The notes under the pieces: model-generated
The model's input: only the letters and a program-made list of their open reading frames with translations
What the model was told of the DNA's origin: nothing
The model's database searches: none
Source: Prevotellaceae bacterium
GTDB lineage: Bacteria; Bacteroidota; Bacteroidia; Bacteroidales; Paludibacteraceae
Direction: 5' to 3'
Length of the DNA: 34,502 bases
NCBI GenBank assembly: GCA_031270065.1
Contig: JAISYF010000196.1
Span: 1-34,502 of the forward strand
Shown here: positions 1 to 8,849 of the stretch, one piece after another
Layout: each line of letters opens with the position of its first letter
How positions within the stretch are numbered: the stretch's first letter is position 1
Program-made: the position numbers and the translations under genes

Positions 1-1
1 G

Positions 2-97
2 AAAGTTGCCCGCAACTTGTTAAAACTCGGTATTTCGATAGAAAAGATTGCAGAAAGTACAGGGTTATCTATTTCCGAAATACAAAATCTAAAATAA
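2..97 (+). CDS. C-terminal fragment of Rpn-family putative transposase/nuclease
   Basis: The frame is open from the window edge and ends at TAA 95-97, giving 31 residues. They include ARNLLKLGISIEKIAE followed by a short helix ending in EIQNLK. This is the typical tail of Rpn/PD-(D/E)XK transposase-like proteins, whose C-terminus carries a small helical 'LLKLGLSIEEIAEATGL' element. The catalytic domain lies outside the window, so activity cannot be judged. A MITE-like palindrome follows about 90 bp downstream. The identification rests only on this short tail. Confidence 0.6.
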   Translation, partial: KVARNLLKLGISIEKIAESTGLSISEIQNLK

Positions 98-186
98 TTT
101 TTCAATCAGGCACCCGAATTATCCCTTTCATAAAGGGGACAGTGCGAAATAAAACATAGTGCAAAGGTTAAAAACGCCCTGCAAAA

Positions 187-341
187 AAGGGCTGTCTCAA
201 AAGTCCATTTTCACGCAAAAACACAAAGAAATCGCAAAGAGCGCAAAGTTTTTGACATTGATTATAAATGCTTGGCGTTCTCTGCGTAAAACTCTTTGCA
301 AACTTTGCGTGAGATAAAAACACTTTTGAAACAACCCCCTT
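187..341. mobile_element. MITE-like palindromic element (~150 bp)
   Basis: The left end reads GGGCTGTCTCAAAAGT (189-204). The reverse complement of the right end reads GGGGGTTGTTTCAAAAGTG. The similarity continues inward on both sides through TCACGCAAA and further CGCAAAG-type words, so the two halves form one long imperfect palindrome. It encodes no protein. Terminal inverted repeats without a transposase are the definition of a MITE. The terminal sequence resembles the GGGCTGTCTCAAAAG-type ends seen in several IS families, recalled from memory. A target-site duplication could not be identified with confidence. Confidence 0.55.
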
Positions 342-549
342 ACATCTGTAAAAATCCGTTAAATCTGTGTTATATGTGTTCTTTTGCATTATTTTTTTGT
401 ACATACTTTCCTAATGTGCTTATGTGATATGTCCTCAATTTTTTAGATTTTTATTTGCAATTTTTAGATTTTTCTTTTTGAAATAACTTTTAAAATATTG
501 ATTGTCAGCATTTTAAGAAAAATGTTCTTTTGTTTTTTCTTTGAGTGTG

Positions 550-579
550 TTGGTTGTATTTAATTTGCTTGTAATTTTG
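550..579 (+). promoter_or_regulatory. Promoter of the susC-led operon
   Basis: TTG at 550-552 is separated by exactly 19 bases from TAATTTTG at 572-579, matching the Bacteroidota housekeeping promoter (TTG, about 19 bp, TAnnTTTG). Transcription would start near 586, leaving a leader of roughly 70 nt before susC. Confidence 0.65.
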
Positions 580-654
580 CAGTAAATAAAAAACGCGAAT
601 GCGCTAATATTAAAAAAATCGCGTATTTGTGGCAAACAAAAAAAACAAAATCTA

Positions 655-3651
655 ATGAAAGAACAGAAAAACATACTTATGCGATATTTTACGTTTTCCT
701 TAATTTTTGCAACGGGCGCGAGTGTTTTTGCGCAGAATGTCAAAACTGTTTCAGGCAATGTGTCCGACAGCAACGACGAAGAAATTATTGGCGCAACAGT
801 GCTTGTAAAAGGCGTTTCCACAGGCACAATTACCGATATTGACGGCAATTTTTCTATTGCGAACGTTGCAGAAAACGCAGTTTTGGTTGTGTCCAATATC
901 GGTTACGAAACGCAGGAAGTAAGCGTTGCAGGCAAAAGTTTTCTAAAAATCACTCTGAACAAAGATACAAAAGTGCTTGAAGAGGTGGTCGCAATCGGTT
1001 ACGGCACAGTAAAAAAAGACGATGCAACAGGCTCTGTTACATCCATTAACGCCGATTTGAAAGGGCGCGGTCTTGCTCCCAATCCGCAAGATATGATGAT
1101 TGGCAAAATTGCAGGCGTGAGCGTAACGCAAAACGGCGGTTCGCCCACAGACGGCTCAACAATCCGCATTCGTGGCGGCAGTTCGCTCTCCGCCTCCAAC
1201 GACCCGCTGATAGTAGTTGACGGCATTCCGCTTGGCAGCGGACCGGGCGGCGTTGGCAATCCGTTGAGTTCGATAAATCCTGCCGATATTGAAACATTTA
1301 CAGTGCTGAAAGATGCCTCCGCTACGGCAATTTACGGCTCGCGCGCATCAAACGGCGTTATTATTATTACCACAAAAAAAGGCGCAAAAGGTAAGGTGAA
1401 AATTGCTTATGACGGCAATATTTCAGTGAGCAACCGCAAAAGACAAATTGATGTATTGACAGGCGATGAGTTTCGCAATTTTGTAACGGAAAGTTATGCA
1501 GGCAAACCCAATGCCGCAGAGGCTATTACCGCACTCGGCAAAGCAAATACCGACTGGCAGGGCGAAATTTTTCGTACAGGCATCAACACTGAACACAACC
1601 TTAGCGTTTATGGCTCGGTAAAAGATATTATGCCGTACAGAGCCTCTGTCGGCTACACAAATCTTAACGGAATTTTGCTGACGGAGCATTTGGAACGCTA
1701 TACGGCGAGCGTTGCGCTGTCGCCTACTCTGTTCAACAGACATTTGAGCATAAATTTTAATGCAAAAGGAATGTATATCAAAAATCGTTTTGCAAATCGC
1801 GGCGCAATCGGTACGGCAACCGTAATGGACCCGACAAAACCTGTGTATCAGGAAGACAGAGATGAAAACAGCCCTTTCGGCGGCTATTGGACTTGGGTAA
1901 ATAATATGGGCGAAATCAACTCGCAAGGCACAATAAACCCTGTGGCAATGCTTAATATGGTGCAAGACCGCTCAAATGTTTGGCAAATTATCGGCAACGC
2001 GCAGTTTGACTACAAAGTGCATTTTTTGCCCGATTTACACCTGAATTTGAATCTCGGTTTGGACTATTCGCAGAGCAATGGGCAGTATGTCAGCCCGATA
2101 GAAAGCCCGATGCAAGCGGCTGTGAAATACGAAATTCAGCGCGACTGGCAACAAACTCGCAGCAACCCGCTTTTCGATTTTTATGCAATGTATAAAAAAG
2201 AGATTGGCAAACACAATTTTGATGTTACGGCGGGCTATTCCTATCAATCGTTTTATCACAAAAACCCAGCAATAGAGCAGCATATCGGCGAATTTTTGGA
2301 AGACGGCACGCCTGTAATGGTAGAAACCGACAGTCCGTCAAAACTTGTACTAATTTCCTTTTTTGGACGCGCAAACTATTCATTTTCAGGCAAATATCTT
2401 TTTACAGCAACACTCCGAACAGACGGCTCGTCAAGATTTGCACAAGAAAATCGTTGGGGAATTTTCCCCGCCGCCGCTTTTGCTTGGAGAATTAGTGAAG
2501 AAAAATTTTTGAAAAATATTAAACCTGTAACCAATTTGAAACTTCGTTTGGGCTGGGGAATAACAGGTCAGCAGGACATCGGATACGGCGATTATCCTTC
2601 GCTCGCTCTCTATCAGGAGGCGCAGGGTTACGCCGCGAAATATTATCTCGACGGCGAATGGATTGACGTAATTCGCCCATCGGCATACAACGCAAATCTT
2701 ACTTGGGAAAAAACCGCGACCTGCAATGCTGGCATTGATTTTGGTTTTATAAAAAACAGAATTTCGGGCAGTTTGGATTTTTATCATCGTGTAACCAAAG
2801 ATTTGATTAACGCCGAAGTTAGAGTTGCGGCAGGTACAAATTTTGCTGAATTTATACCGCAAAATATCGGCTCGCTGAAAAATGACGGTGTAGAATTTAC
2901 ATTAAACACTGTGCCTGTTGTTACAAAAAAATGGGAATGGACGCTTGATTTTAATGTTGCCTGCAACCGCAACGAAATTATCAACCTTTCGGGCGAAAAC
3001 AGTCCCAATGCCTATAACCGCATTGGCAGCACTACCAACGCTGCGGGTGGCACTCCGCTGAAAATCCACAAAGTTGGCAATGCCGCAGGAATGTTCTACG
3101 TTTACGAGCAGGTGTATGACGAAAGTGGAAAACCTGTCGAAGGACTGTATGTCGACAGGAATAATGACGGGCAAATCAACGAGCAGGATTTGTATATCTA
3201 TCACAATGCCGCGCCCGCTGTAACGCTCGGATTATCAACCTCTTTGCGCTATAAAAGTTGGGATTTGAGAATTGCATCGCATGGCTCACTCGGCAACTTC
3301 AACTATAACGGAATGAACGCCAGCCACGCGCCTATTAGCGAGATTTACCACAATCAATATCTGTCAAACGTATATCAATCAGCACTTTATACAAATTTTA
3401 CTTTGATGCAGGAGTTGTCGGATTATTACATTCAAAACGCATCGTTTTACAGAATCGACAATATAACTTTGGGGTGGTCTTTTACAAAAACAAAGAAATT
3501 TCCGTTTGACGGACGGCTTTCGCTTAGCGTGCAAAATCCATTTTGTTTTACAAAATACAGCGGATTAGACCCCGAAATTTTCGGCGGCGTAGATGCAAAT
3601 TTTTATCCAAGACCAATAACGATGTTGGCAGGAGTGAATTTGACTTTTTAA
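655..3651 (+). CDS. SusC-like TonB-dependent outer-membrane receptor
   Basis: This protein (998 aa) is the first gene of the PUL and would import glycan fragments across the outer membrane using TonB energy. Residues 1-26 form a signal peptide ending in VFA-Q; a second ATG at 679 (MRYFTFSL) is a possible alternative start. Residues about 31-105 are the CarboxypepD_reg-like (CNA-B type) N-terminal extension typical of SusC. A TonB-box-like segment VVAIGYGTVKK lies at 111-121. The plug carries NDPLIVVDGIPL and ASNGVIIITTKKG, both characteristic of the SusC/RagA family. The long beta-barrel ends in the terminal Phe of VNLTF, as expected for an outer-membrane barrel. The SusD partner starts 20 bp downstream. 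Length and motifs are normal. The substrate is inferred from the downstream enzymes. Confidence 0.95.
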   Translation: MKEQKNILMRYFTFSLIFATGASVFAQNVKTVSGNVSDSNDEEIIGATVLVKGVSTGTITDIDGNFSIANVAENAVLVVSNIGYETQEVSVAGKSFLKITLNKDTKVLEEVVAIGYGTVKKDDATGSVTSINADLKGRGLAPNPQDMMIGKIAGVSVTQNGGSPTDGSTIRIRGGSSLSASNDPLIVVDGIPLGSGPGGVGNPLSSINPADIETFTVLKDASATAIYGSRASNGVIIITTKKGAKGKVKIAYDGNISVSNRKRQIDVLTGDEFRNFVTESYAGKPNAAEAITALGKANTDWQGEIFRTGINTEHNLSVYGSVKDIMPYRASVGYTNLNGILLTEHLERYTASVALSPTLFNRHLSINFNAKGMYIKNRFANRGAIGTATVMDPTKPVYQEDRDENSPFGGYWTWVNNMGEINSQGTINPVAMLNMVQDRSNVWQIIGNAQFDYKVHFLPDLHLNLNLGLDYSQSNGQYVSPIESPMQAAVKYEIQRDWQQTRSNPLFDFYAMYKKEIGKHNFDVTAGYSYQSFYHKNPAIEQHIGEFLEDGTPVMVETDSPSKLVLISFFGRANYSFSGKYLFTATLRTDGSSRFAQENRWGIFPAAAFAWRISEEKFLKNIKPVTNLKLRLGWGITGQQDIGYGDYPSLALYQEAQGYAAKYYLDGEWIDVIRPSAYNANLTWEKTATCNAGIDFGFIKNRISGSLDFYHRVTKDLINAEVRVAAGTNFAEFIPQNIGSLKNDGVEFTLNTVPVVTKKWEWTLDFNVACNRNEIINLSGENSPNAYNRIGSTTNAAGGTPLKIHKVGNAAGMFYVYEQVYDESGKPVEGLYVDRNNDGQINEQDLYIYHNAAPAVTLGLSTSLRYKSWDLRIASHGSLGNFNYNGMNASHAPISEIYHNQYLSNVYQSALYTNFTLMQELSDYYIQNASFYRIDNITLGWSFTKTKKFPFDGRLSLSVQNPFCFTKYSGLDPEIFGGVDANFYPRPITMLAGVNLTF

Positions 3652-3671
3652 AAAAATACAGATTAACATAA

Positions 3672-5258
3672 ATGAAAAATACAGACATGAAAAATACAGT
3701 TAAAATATTGATAATAAGCATTTTATTGAGTGCAACCTTTACCTCGTGCCTCAATGATTTGAACACCGAACCATTGGAGGGCGGCACTTCGCTTACAGCG
3801 GAAAAAGCGTGGCAAAAACCCGAAATTTACCATCAAATGCTGGCGAAAATCTATGCTGGTTTTTCGCTATCAGGCAACGTGGGACCGAGCAGTATGCCAG
3901 ATATTGTCGGTATCGGCGATGAGGGCGAAACCTCGTTTATCCGTTCTTGGTGGAATTTGCAGGAACTTACCACTGACGAGGCGTTGTGCGCGTGGGCAAA
4001 CAACGGCATTGCAGAACTGAATTTCAACACTTGGACATCATCAAACCGTTTTGTGCAGTTCGCATACAACCGAATGTATATGACTGTCGCCTATTGCAAT
4101 GAATATCTGCGAAATACCACTGACGAAAAACTGTCAAAACGCGATGTTGGCAGCGATATTTTGGAAAACATTCCTCAATACCGAGCCGAAGTTACAGCGT
4201 TGCGGGCGTTGAATTACTATTATTTAATGGATTTGTACGCAAATATTCCGCTGATTGACGAAAATATGAAAATCGGCGATTTGCCCGAACAGAAAAACCG
4301 CGAATTTATGTTTTCATACATAGAAAATCAACTGAAATCGGTAGAAAATCTGTTGCCCGAAAAAAGCGAAATCAACTACGGCAGAGTGAATAACTATGTG
4401 GTTTATACCGTTTTAGCGAAACTTTATTTGAATGCCGAAGTTTATATCAACCAAAATAAGTACACAGATGCGATTGATTATTTGAAAAAAATTATTGACA
4501 GCGGCAAATATGAATTAACGCCGATTTATACGGAGATTTTTGGCGCGGACAACAACCTTTCGACCGAAATGATTTTTCCTGTGATTTTTGACGGAATGAA
4601 CTCAACCTGCTACGGCGGCACAAAATATTTAATATCAGCCGCTTACGACAACGATATGGCACCACAGTTCGGTATTGACGAGGGTTGGTCGGGTATTCGC
4701 GCTTTGGAAAATCTGGTTGATAAATTTTCTGCAAATGATGCGCGGGCATTGTTTTGGAAAGAAAAACGGACAAAAGAAACTTATTCGTGGTCTGATTTTA
4801 ATTCAGGCTATTCTGTGGTGAAATATACCAACCTGAAAAACAATGGCGACAACGGCTCGCACGTCATTTTCCCCGACACCGACTTTCCGATGTTCCGTTT
4901 GACTGACGTCTATTTGATGTATGCGGAGGCGGTTTTGCGCGGTGGCGCGGGCGGAGATTTGGCTACGGCTCTCGATTATGTCAATGATATTCAGGACAAA
5001 CGCGGACTTGCGCCAATTAGCAACGCAAAACTCACGCTCGACTTTTTGCTTGACGAGCGTTGCCGAGAACTTTATTGGGAAGGACATCGCCGCACAGACT
5101 TAATCCGTTTCGGCAAATTCACAAAAGACTATAAATGGAATTGGAAAAACGGCGTTTTTGTCGGTACTGCCAACATCAACGACTACTGCAAAATTTTTCC
5201 ACTGCCTGTGCAGGAACTTGCAGCAAATAAAAATTTAAAACAAAACACAGGATATTAA
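3672..5258 (+). CDS. SusD-like surface glycan-binding lipoprotein (RagB/SusD family)
   Basis: This 528-aa protein is the lid-like partner of the SusC transporter and would capture oligosaccharides at the cell surface. It starts with a basic, hydrophobic signal and a lipobox TFTSC with the lipid-carrying Cys at residue 26. A second ATG at 3687 (MKNTVK) would give the same mature protein. The N-terminal region contains the helical TPR-like part (for example EVTALRALNYYYLMDLYANI). The C-terminal SusD-like region includes FRLTDVYLMYAEAVLRG and ERCRELYWEGHRRTDLIRFG, which are hallmark segments of the family. It lies 20 bp after susC and is surely co-transcribed with it. Confidence 0.95.
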   Translation: MKNTDMKNTVKILIISILLSATFTSCLNDLNTEPLEGGTSLTAEKAWQKPEIYHQMLAKIYAGFSLSGNVGPSSMPDIVGIGDEGETSFIRSWWNLQELTTDEALCAWANNGIAELNFNTWTSSNRFVQFAYNRMYMTVAYCNEYLRNTTDEKLSKRDVGSDILENIPQYRAEVTALRALNYYYLMDLYANIPLIDENMKIGDLPEQKNREFMFSYIENQLKSVENLLPEKSEINYGRVNNYVVYTVLAKLYLNAEVYINQNKYTDAIDYLKKIIDSGKYELTPIYTEIFGADNNLSTEMIFPVIFDGMNSTCYGGTKYLISAAYDNDMAPQFGIDEGWSGIRALENLVDKFSANDARALFWKEKRTKETYSWSDFNSGYSVVKYTNLKNNGDNGSHVIFPDTDFPMFRLTDVYLMYAEAVLRGGAGGDLATALDYVNDIQDKRGLAPISNAKLTLDFLLDERCRELYWEGHRRTDLIRFGKFTKDYKWNWKNGVFVGTANINDYCKIFPLPVQELAANKNLKQNTGY

Positions 5259-5301
5259 TTAGAAATTGAAAATTAGGAATTAAAAATTAAAAGAATTTTT
5301 T

Positions 5302-6480
5302 ATGAAAAATATAAAATTTATATCATTCTTAATAATTGTAACCGCTTTAATTTTAAGCAGTTGCAAAAATGACAATGCGCCGCAACTCACAGACGTTGTT
5401 TCGGGCGAATTTGACGCGCTGCCTGTGAGCGAATTTGCACTTGCAGAGCCAGCGAGCGGCAATCCGTTAATTGTTACGCTCACTTGGACAAAAACAAAGT
5501 TTTACCTTGACTCCAAAGAACAGCCTGTTGGCAATGTGAAATATCTTGTAGAGGCGGATATTGCAGGCAACAATTTTGCAAATGCTGTAACTTTCGCCGC
5601 ATCAGACGACAGCAATCCGCTTGCTGCAAATCTTTTTGTCAATGATATAAATTCGGTTCTGCTAAATGATTTCAAAGCGATGGCAGGGCAAAATCTGAAT
5701 TTAGAACTGCGGCTGAAAACAATTTACGGCGACAACAGCAATGTTAATTTTATTTATTCTATCACACCGCTTGCTGTAAAATTTACGGCTTTCCGACCCG
5801 AAAACGAATTAATTCCCGCCTGTCTTATTGGCGACATGAACGCTTGGAACTTGAACGGCAGGGAGTTTCTTATGTATCGTGATGACAACAAAGTTACCAA
5901 CCACGTTCATACCTACACAGGCAAATTCGGTGCAAACACGCATTTTAAATTCTGTTCCGAAATTGCGTTGGGTGATGAGGAAAAAATGTTTGGTAAGGGC
6001 GAAAATAACAAACTTGTTATCGGCGGCGCAGACTTTGTGCTGGAAACAGAAGGCTACTACACGCTCACTATCAATGACAAAGAAATGACGTACAGCATTG
6101 ATATGTATGATGTTGAGAGTGCAGCAGAATATGCAGTGATGGGGTTTGTCGGCGCATTCTGCGGCTGGGGAGAAGGCGGTGCAGACCCCGAAATGCAAAA
6201 TTTTACAGTAAAAACCAACAGCGGCGCAAATATTATTGACACGCATAACTGGTATTTGGAAATACAGTTGGATAATATTGACTACGGTGTAAAATTTCGT
6301 GCAAATCACGGATGGGGCGACCGCTGGTGTCCTGTAAAATCAACAGAAAATCCATACGGCTTGGCAGAACATAACCCAACTTCTGACCCAAATATTGACA
6401 TTGCAGCGCAAGGTATTGGTAAATATGAAGTCAGATTTAACGATTTAACAGGGCATTATTTTGTAAAAAAAATCGAATAA
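5302..6480 (+). CDS. SusE/SusF-like surface glycan-binding lipoprotein
   Basis: A 392-aa lipoprotein with lipobox ILSSC (Cys21). Residues about 25-165 resemble the SusE N-terminal domain (LTWTKTKFYLDS and VKYLVEADIAG are typical). From about residue 170 comes a SusE/F-type starch-binding fold beginning ACLIGDMNAWN, and from about residue 276 a second one beginning EYAVMGFVGAFCGW and rich in Trp. SusE and SusF are non-catalytic surface binding proteins that accompany SusCD in starch loci. Position directly after susD and the domain order support that role. The binding residues cannot be assigned from sequence alone, so the ligand (alpha-glucan) is inferred. Confidence 0.85.
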   Translation: MKNIKFISFLIIVTALILSSCKNDNAPQLTDVVSGEFDALPVSEFALAEPASGNPLIVTLTWTKTKFYLDSKEQPVGNVKYLVEADIAGNNFANAVTFAASDDSNPLAANLFVNDINSVLLNDFKAMAGQNLNLELRLKTIYGDNSNVNFIYSITPLAVKFTAFRPENELIPACLIGDMNAWNLNGREFLMYRDDNKVTNHVHTYTGKFGANTHFKFCSEIALGDEEKMFGKGENNKLVIGGADFVLETEGYYTLTINDKEMTYSIDMYDVESAAEYAVMGFVGAFCGWGEGGADPEMQNFTVKTNSGANIIDTHNWYLEIQLDNIDYGVKFRANHGWGDRWCPVKSTENPYGLAEHNPTSDPNIDIAAQGIGKYEVRFNDLTGHYFVKKIE

Positions 6481-6490
6481 AAAATTATAA

Positions 6491-6530
6491 CGTAATTTTC
6501 AAAATTAATATATTTGTAAATTATGTAAAT
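6491..6530 (+). repeat. Duplicated intergenic block, copy 1
   Basis: This 40-bp block matches 7385-7424 at 35 of 40 positions. It contains TATATTTG (6509-6516), which fits the TAnnTTTG promoter -7 box, but no clear TTG sits 19 bp upstream. It lies just before the GTG start of the next lipoprotein gene. Confidence 0.5.
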
Positions 6531-6548
6531 CAAATAAAAAATATTACA

Positions 6549-7370
6549 GTGAAAAATTTAAAACATTTTGGATTAATAATTTTGGCAATAACATTTTTTG
6601 CCTGTGAAAATTATGAGCGCAAGCCGCAAGGCAATATTGTGCCAACCGCCTCTGTGCTGAAAATTGCACAAAACAGCGTTTGGTTGAAAGACTCTGTAAA
6701 TGAAGTTTTTGTAAATAAATTTCTGATGCGCATAAATTGGACGGAAGCGCGTTTTACCTGTGAAAACGGCGTGCCTGCCGAAGCAGGTGCAGTGCAGTAC
6801 ATCTTGGAGATGGATACAGCCGATTTTTCCTCGCCTGTGGTTTTAGCAACCACAGAAAAACTGTTTGCCGATTTGTTTTCGGGATTTCTGCACGAAAAAA
6901 TTGTTAATTGGTACGGCGGCGAAATTGACACAACAAAATATATTTCGTTTCGCGTAAAAATTATTGCAGAAAAGTTATCCGAACCGATTTTTTCCAACTC
7001 TCTGGCATTGAAAGTTGATAATGTAAAGCCCGAAGATGAAATTGCAGTAACGCCAGAAATTCCTGAAATTACTGTAAAAATCAGAAAAGCGGCGGAATGC
7101 GCTTGGGAAAATATTTACGTTTATGCGTGGGGCGCAGAGGAAATTTACGGCGGCTGGCCCGGACAAATGTTGATTGCAGAAGAATTGCAAGAGGGGCAAG
7201 AGAGTGGATGGCTCTATTTTGTACTGCCCGGCATTCGCCCTGTAAATTTAATTCTAAACAAAGGCACAGGCGGCGAAGACAATCAATTCGATTTTCTGTA
7301 TAATCCAACAGAAAACGGCTGTTATGAAATAACAAACTCAACATTTACGGAAGTAGATTGCGAGGAATAA
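6549..7370 (+). CDS. SusE-domain lipoprotein with C-terminal CBM26-like starch-binding module
   Basis: A 273-aa lipoprotein starting at GTG 6549. No ATG lies close to the signal peptide, and the GTG gives a proper signal with lipobox FFAC (Cys19). Residues about 40-157 resemble the SusE N-terminal domain (LMRINWTEARFTC, VQYILEMDTADF), like the preceding gene. Residues about 173-271 form a module with NIYVYAWG, GGWPGQ, VNLILNKG and NQFDF, the pattern of CBM26-like starch-binding modules (aromatic W/Y sites plus an N-x-G loop). It is probably a second surface glycan-binding protein with a different binding module. The first domain suggests it arose from an in-cluster duplication. CBM family assignment is by motif only. 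Confidence 0.8.
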   Translation: MKNLKHFGLIILAITFFACENYERKPQGNIVPTASVLKIAQNSVWLKDSVNEVFVNKFLMRINWTEARFTCENGVPAEAGAVQYILEMDTADFSSPVVLATTEKLFADLFSGFLHEKIVNWYGGEIDTTKYISFRVKIIAEKLSEPIFSNSLALKVDNVKPEDEIAVTPEIPEITVKIRKAAECAWENIYVYAWGAEEIYGGWPGQMLIAEELQEGQESGWLYFVLPGIRPVNLILNKGTGGEDNQFDFLYNPTENGCYEITNSTFTEVDCEE

Positions 7371-7384
7371 TTAACACAATTTAA

Positions 7385-7424
7385 CATAATTTTTAGAATT
7401 AACATATTTGTAAATTATGCAAAT
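7385..7424 (+). repeat. Duplicated intergenic block, copy 2
   Basis: This is the partner of the block at 6491-6530 (35 of 40 identical). Here the promoter-like word reads CATATTTG, so the -7 box is weaker. It precedes the GH13 gene by about 30 bp. Confidence 0.5.
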
Positions 7425-7450
7425 TCTGAAAATCAAAAAAAATAATTCAG

Positions 7451-8809
7451 ATGAAAAATAAAAGTTTAATTTTAGCAGGTTTTATGGCAATTTTTGCAGC
7501 GTGCAGTTGCAATGAGCCGAAACCAAACGGCGGCGGCGATGGTGAGGAGGTAACAGTTCTTCCCAATCACGAAATTATTTACGAACTCAATGTGCGCAAC
7601 TATTCGCCTGCGGGAAATTTTGCGGGCGTTACCTCCGACATTGCGCGCCTTAAAGAGTTGGGCGTTGATATTCTGTGGCTTATGCCGATACACCCAATAG
7701 GCGTGGAAAACCGAAAAGGCGTGAAAGGCAGCCCCTATTCCGTCAAAAATTATCTCGAAATCAATCCCGATTACGGTACGGCAACCGATTTGAAAAATCT
7801 TGTTGCCGCAGCGCACAAAAACGGTATGAAAATTATCATCGACTGGGTGGCAAACCATACCGCGTGGGACAATGTTTGGGTTTCGGAACATATTGATTTT
7901 TACGCAGTTATCAACGGACAGCGTCCCGCGCCAGCCGAACAGGACTGGACTGACGTGGTGAAACTCGATTACAGCAACCCCGAACTCCGCTCAACAATGA
8001 TTGAGGCGATGAAATATTGGGTGCAGGAATTTGATATTGACGGCTACCGCTGCGACTATACCTATGGCGTGCCAGCCAATTTTTGGCAGGAGGCGATAAC
8101 CGAAGTGAATGCTGTAAAAAAATGTTTTTTCCTTTCCGAAGGAGATGATATTAACCGTTCAAAATATTTTGACTGCGATTATGCGTGGGGATTTTCAAAC
8201 AGATTGCTCGAATTTGCTGAAAATCAAAATGTTGCGGCTCTCAAAAATGCCTGTACCGCTCTGTTCAACAACTCGGATTATGCCGATTTGAGCAGAATGG
8301 TGTATATCACAAACCACGATTTGAACGCATATCACGGCACAGAATTTACCCGTTTTGGCGGGAACACGCTGCCGATGACGGCTCTGTTTTTTACCATTTA
8401 CGATATGCCACTGCTCTACAACGGTCAGGAAATTGGCGCAAACAAATCAATGGGATTGTTTGACGTAGAAAAAGTTGTGTGGCAGCCCGTAAATTCAAAA
8501 ATAAAGAGCCTGATAAAAAAACTTATTGACCTTAAACACTCTCAGCCCGCTTTGGAAAACGGTAAAGGACGCGGCGAACTGACTTTTTACGCTACAAACA
8601 ATGCAAACGTGCTGGTTTATTCGCGCAAAAAAAACGGTAATGAGGTGCTGGTTGTGCTGAATTTTAATAATACAGCGGTTGAAATTGCATTTGCCGAAAC
8701 CGCTCCGAGCGGCGAATTTGCAAACTGGCTCGAAAGCGGCAAAACAGAATTTTCTCTCGAAAAATCAATTATGCTCGCAGGCAATGGGTATCAGATTTTT
8801 GTGAAATGA
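7451..8809 (+). CDS. GH13 family alpha-amylase-like lipoprotein
   Basis: A 452-aa lipoprotein with lipobox FAAC (Cys18), so probably anchored at the cell surface like SusG. All four GH13 conserved regions are visible: region I IIDWVANHT (Asp131, Asn135, His136), region II DGYRCDYT with Arg200 and the presumed nucleophile Asp202, region III FLSEGDD with the presumed acid/base Glu230, and region IV ITNHD with His289 and Asp290. The catalytic set is complete, so the enzyme should be active on alpha-linked glucose. The length is compact, with a short beta-sandwich C-terminal domain. It would cut alpha-1,4 links of the substrate outside the cell before uptake through SusCD. The exact subfamily and linkage specificity cannot be told by eye. 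Confidence 0.92.
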   Translation: MKNKSLILAGFMAIFAACSCNEPKPNGGGDGEEVTVLPNHEIIYELNVRNYSPAGNFAGVTSDIARLKELGVDILWLMPIHPIGVENRKGVKGSPYSVKNYLEINPDYGTATDLKNLVAAAHKNGMKIIIDWVANHTAWDNVWVSEHIDFYAVINGQRPAPAEQDWTDVVKLDYSNPELRSTMIEAMKYWVQEFDIDGYRCDYTYGVPANFWQEAITEVNAVKKCFFLSEGDDINRSKYFDCDYAWGFSNRLLEFAENQNVAALKNACTALFNNSDYADLSRMVYITNHDLNAYHGTEFTRFGGNTLPMTALFFTIYDMPLLYNGQEIGANKSMGLFDVEKVVWQPVNSKIKSLIKKLIDLKHSQPALENGKGRGELTFYATNNANVLVYSRKKNGNEVLVVLNFNNTAVEIAFAETAPSGEFANWLESGKTEFSLEKSIMLAGNGYQIFVK

Positions 8810-8849
8810 TTTTTTTAAAATTCATTAAAAATAAACAAAAATTACAACA

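Larger units (their letters stand above)
98..654. other. Intergenic region between Rpn remnant and PUL
   Basis: There is no convincing gene in this 557-bp stretch. It holds a small hairpin (CCCTTT 123-128 with AAAGGG 132-137), a second hairpin (GCCCT 176-180 with AGGGC 188-192) that overlaps the left end of a MITE-like element, the element itself (about 187-341), a degenerate segment with AATCCGTTAAATCTGTGTT (354-372), and the susC promoter at 550-579. The short open frames here run through the repeat or against the signal peptide of SusC and look like noise. Confidence 0.6.

Noticed and set aside
168..404. Minus-strand 78-aa open frame
   Set aside because: It runs through the MITE-like palindrome and has no recognisable protein features.
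1423..1965. 180-aa open frame opposite susC
   Set aside because: It is a shadow of the conserved SusC frame; Cys/His-rich composition is typical of antisense translation here.
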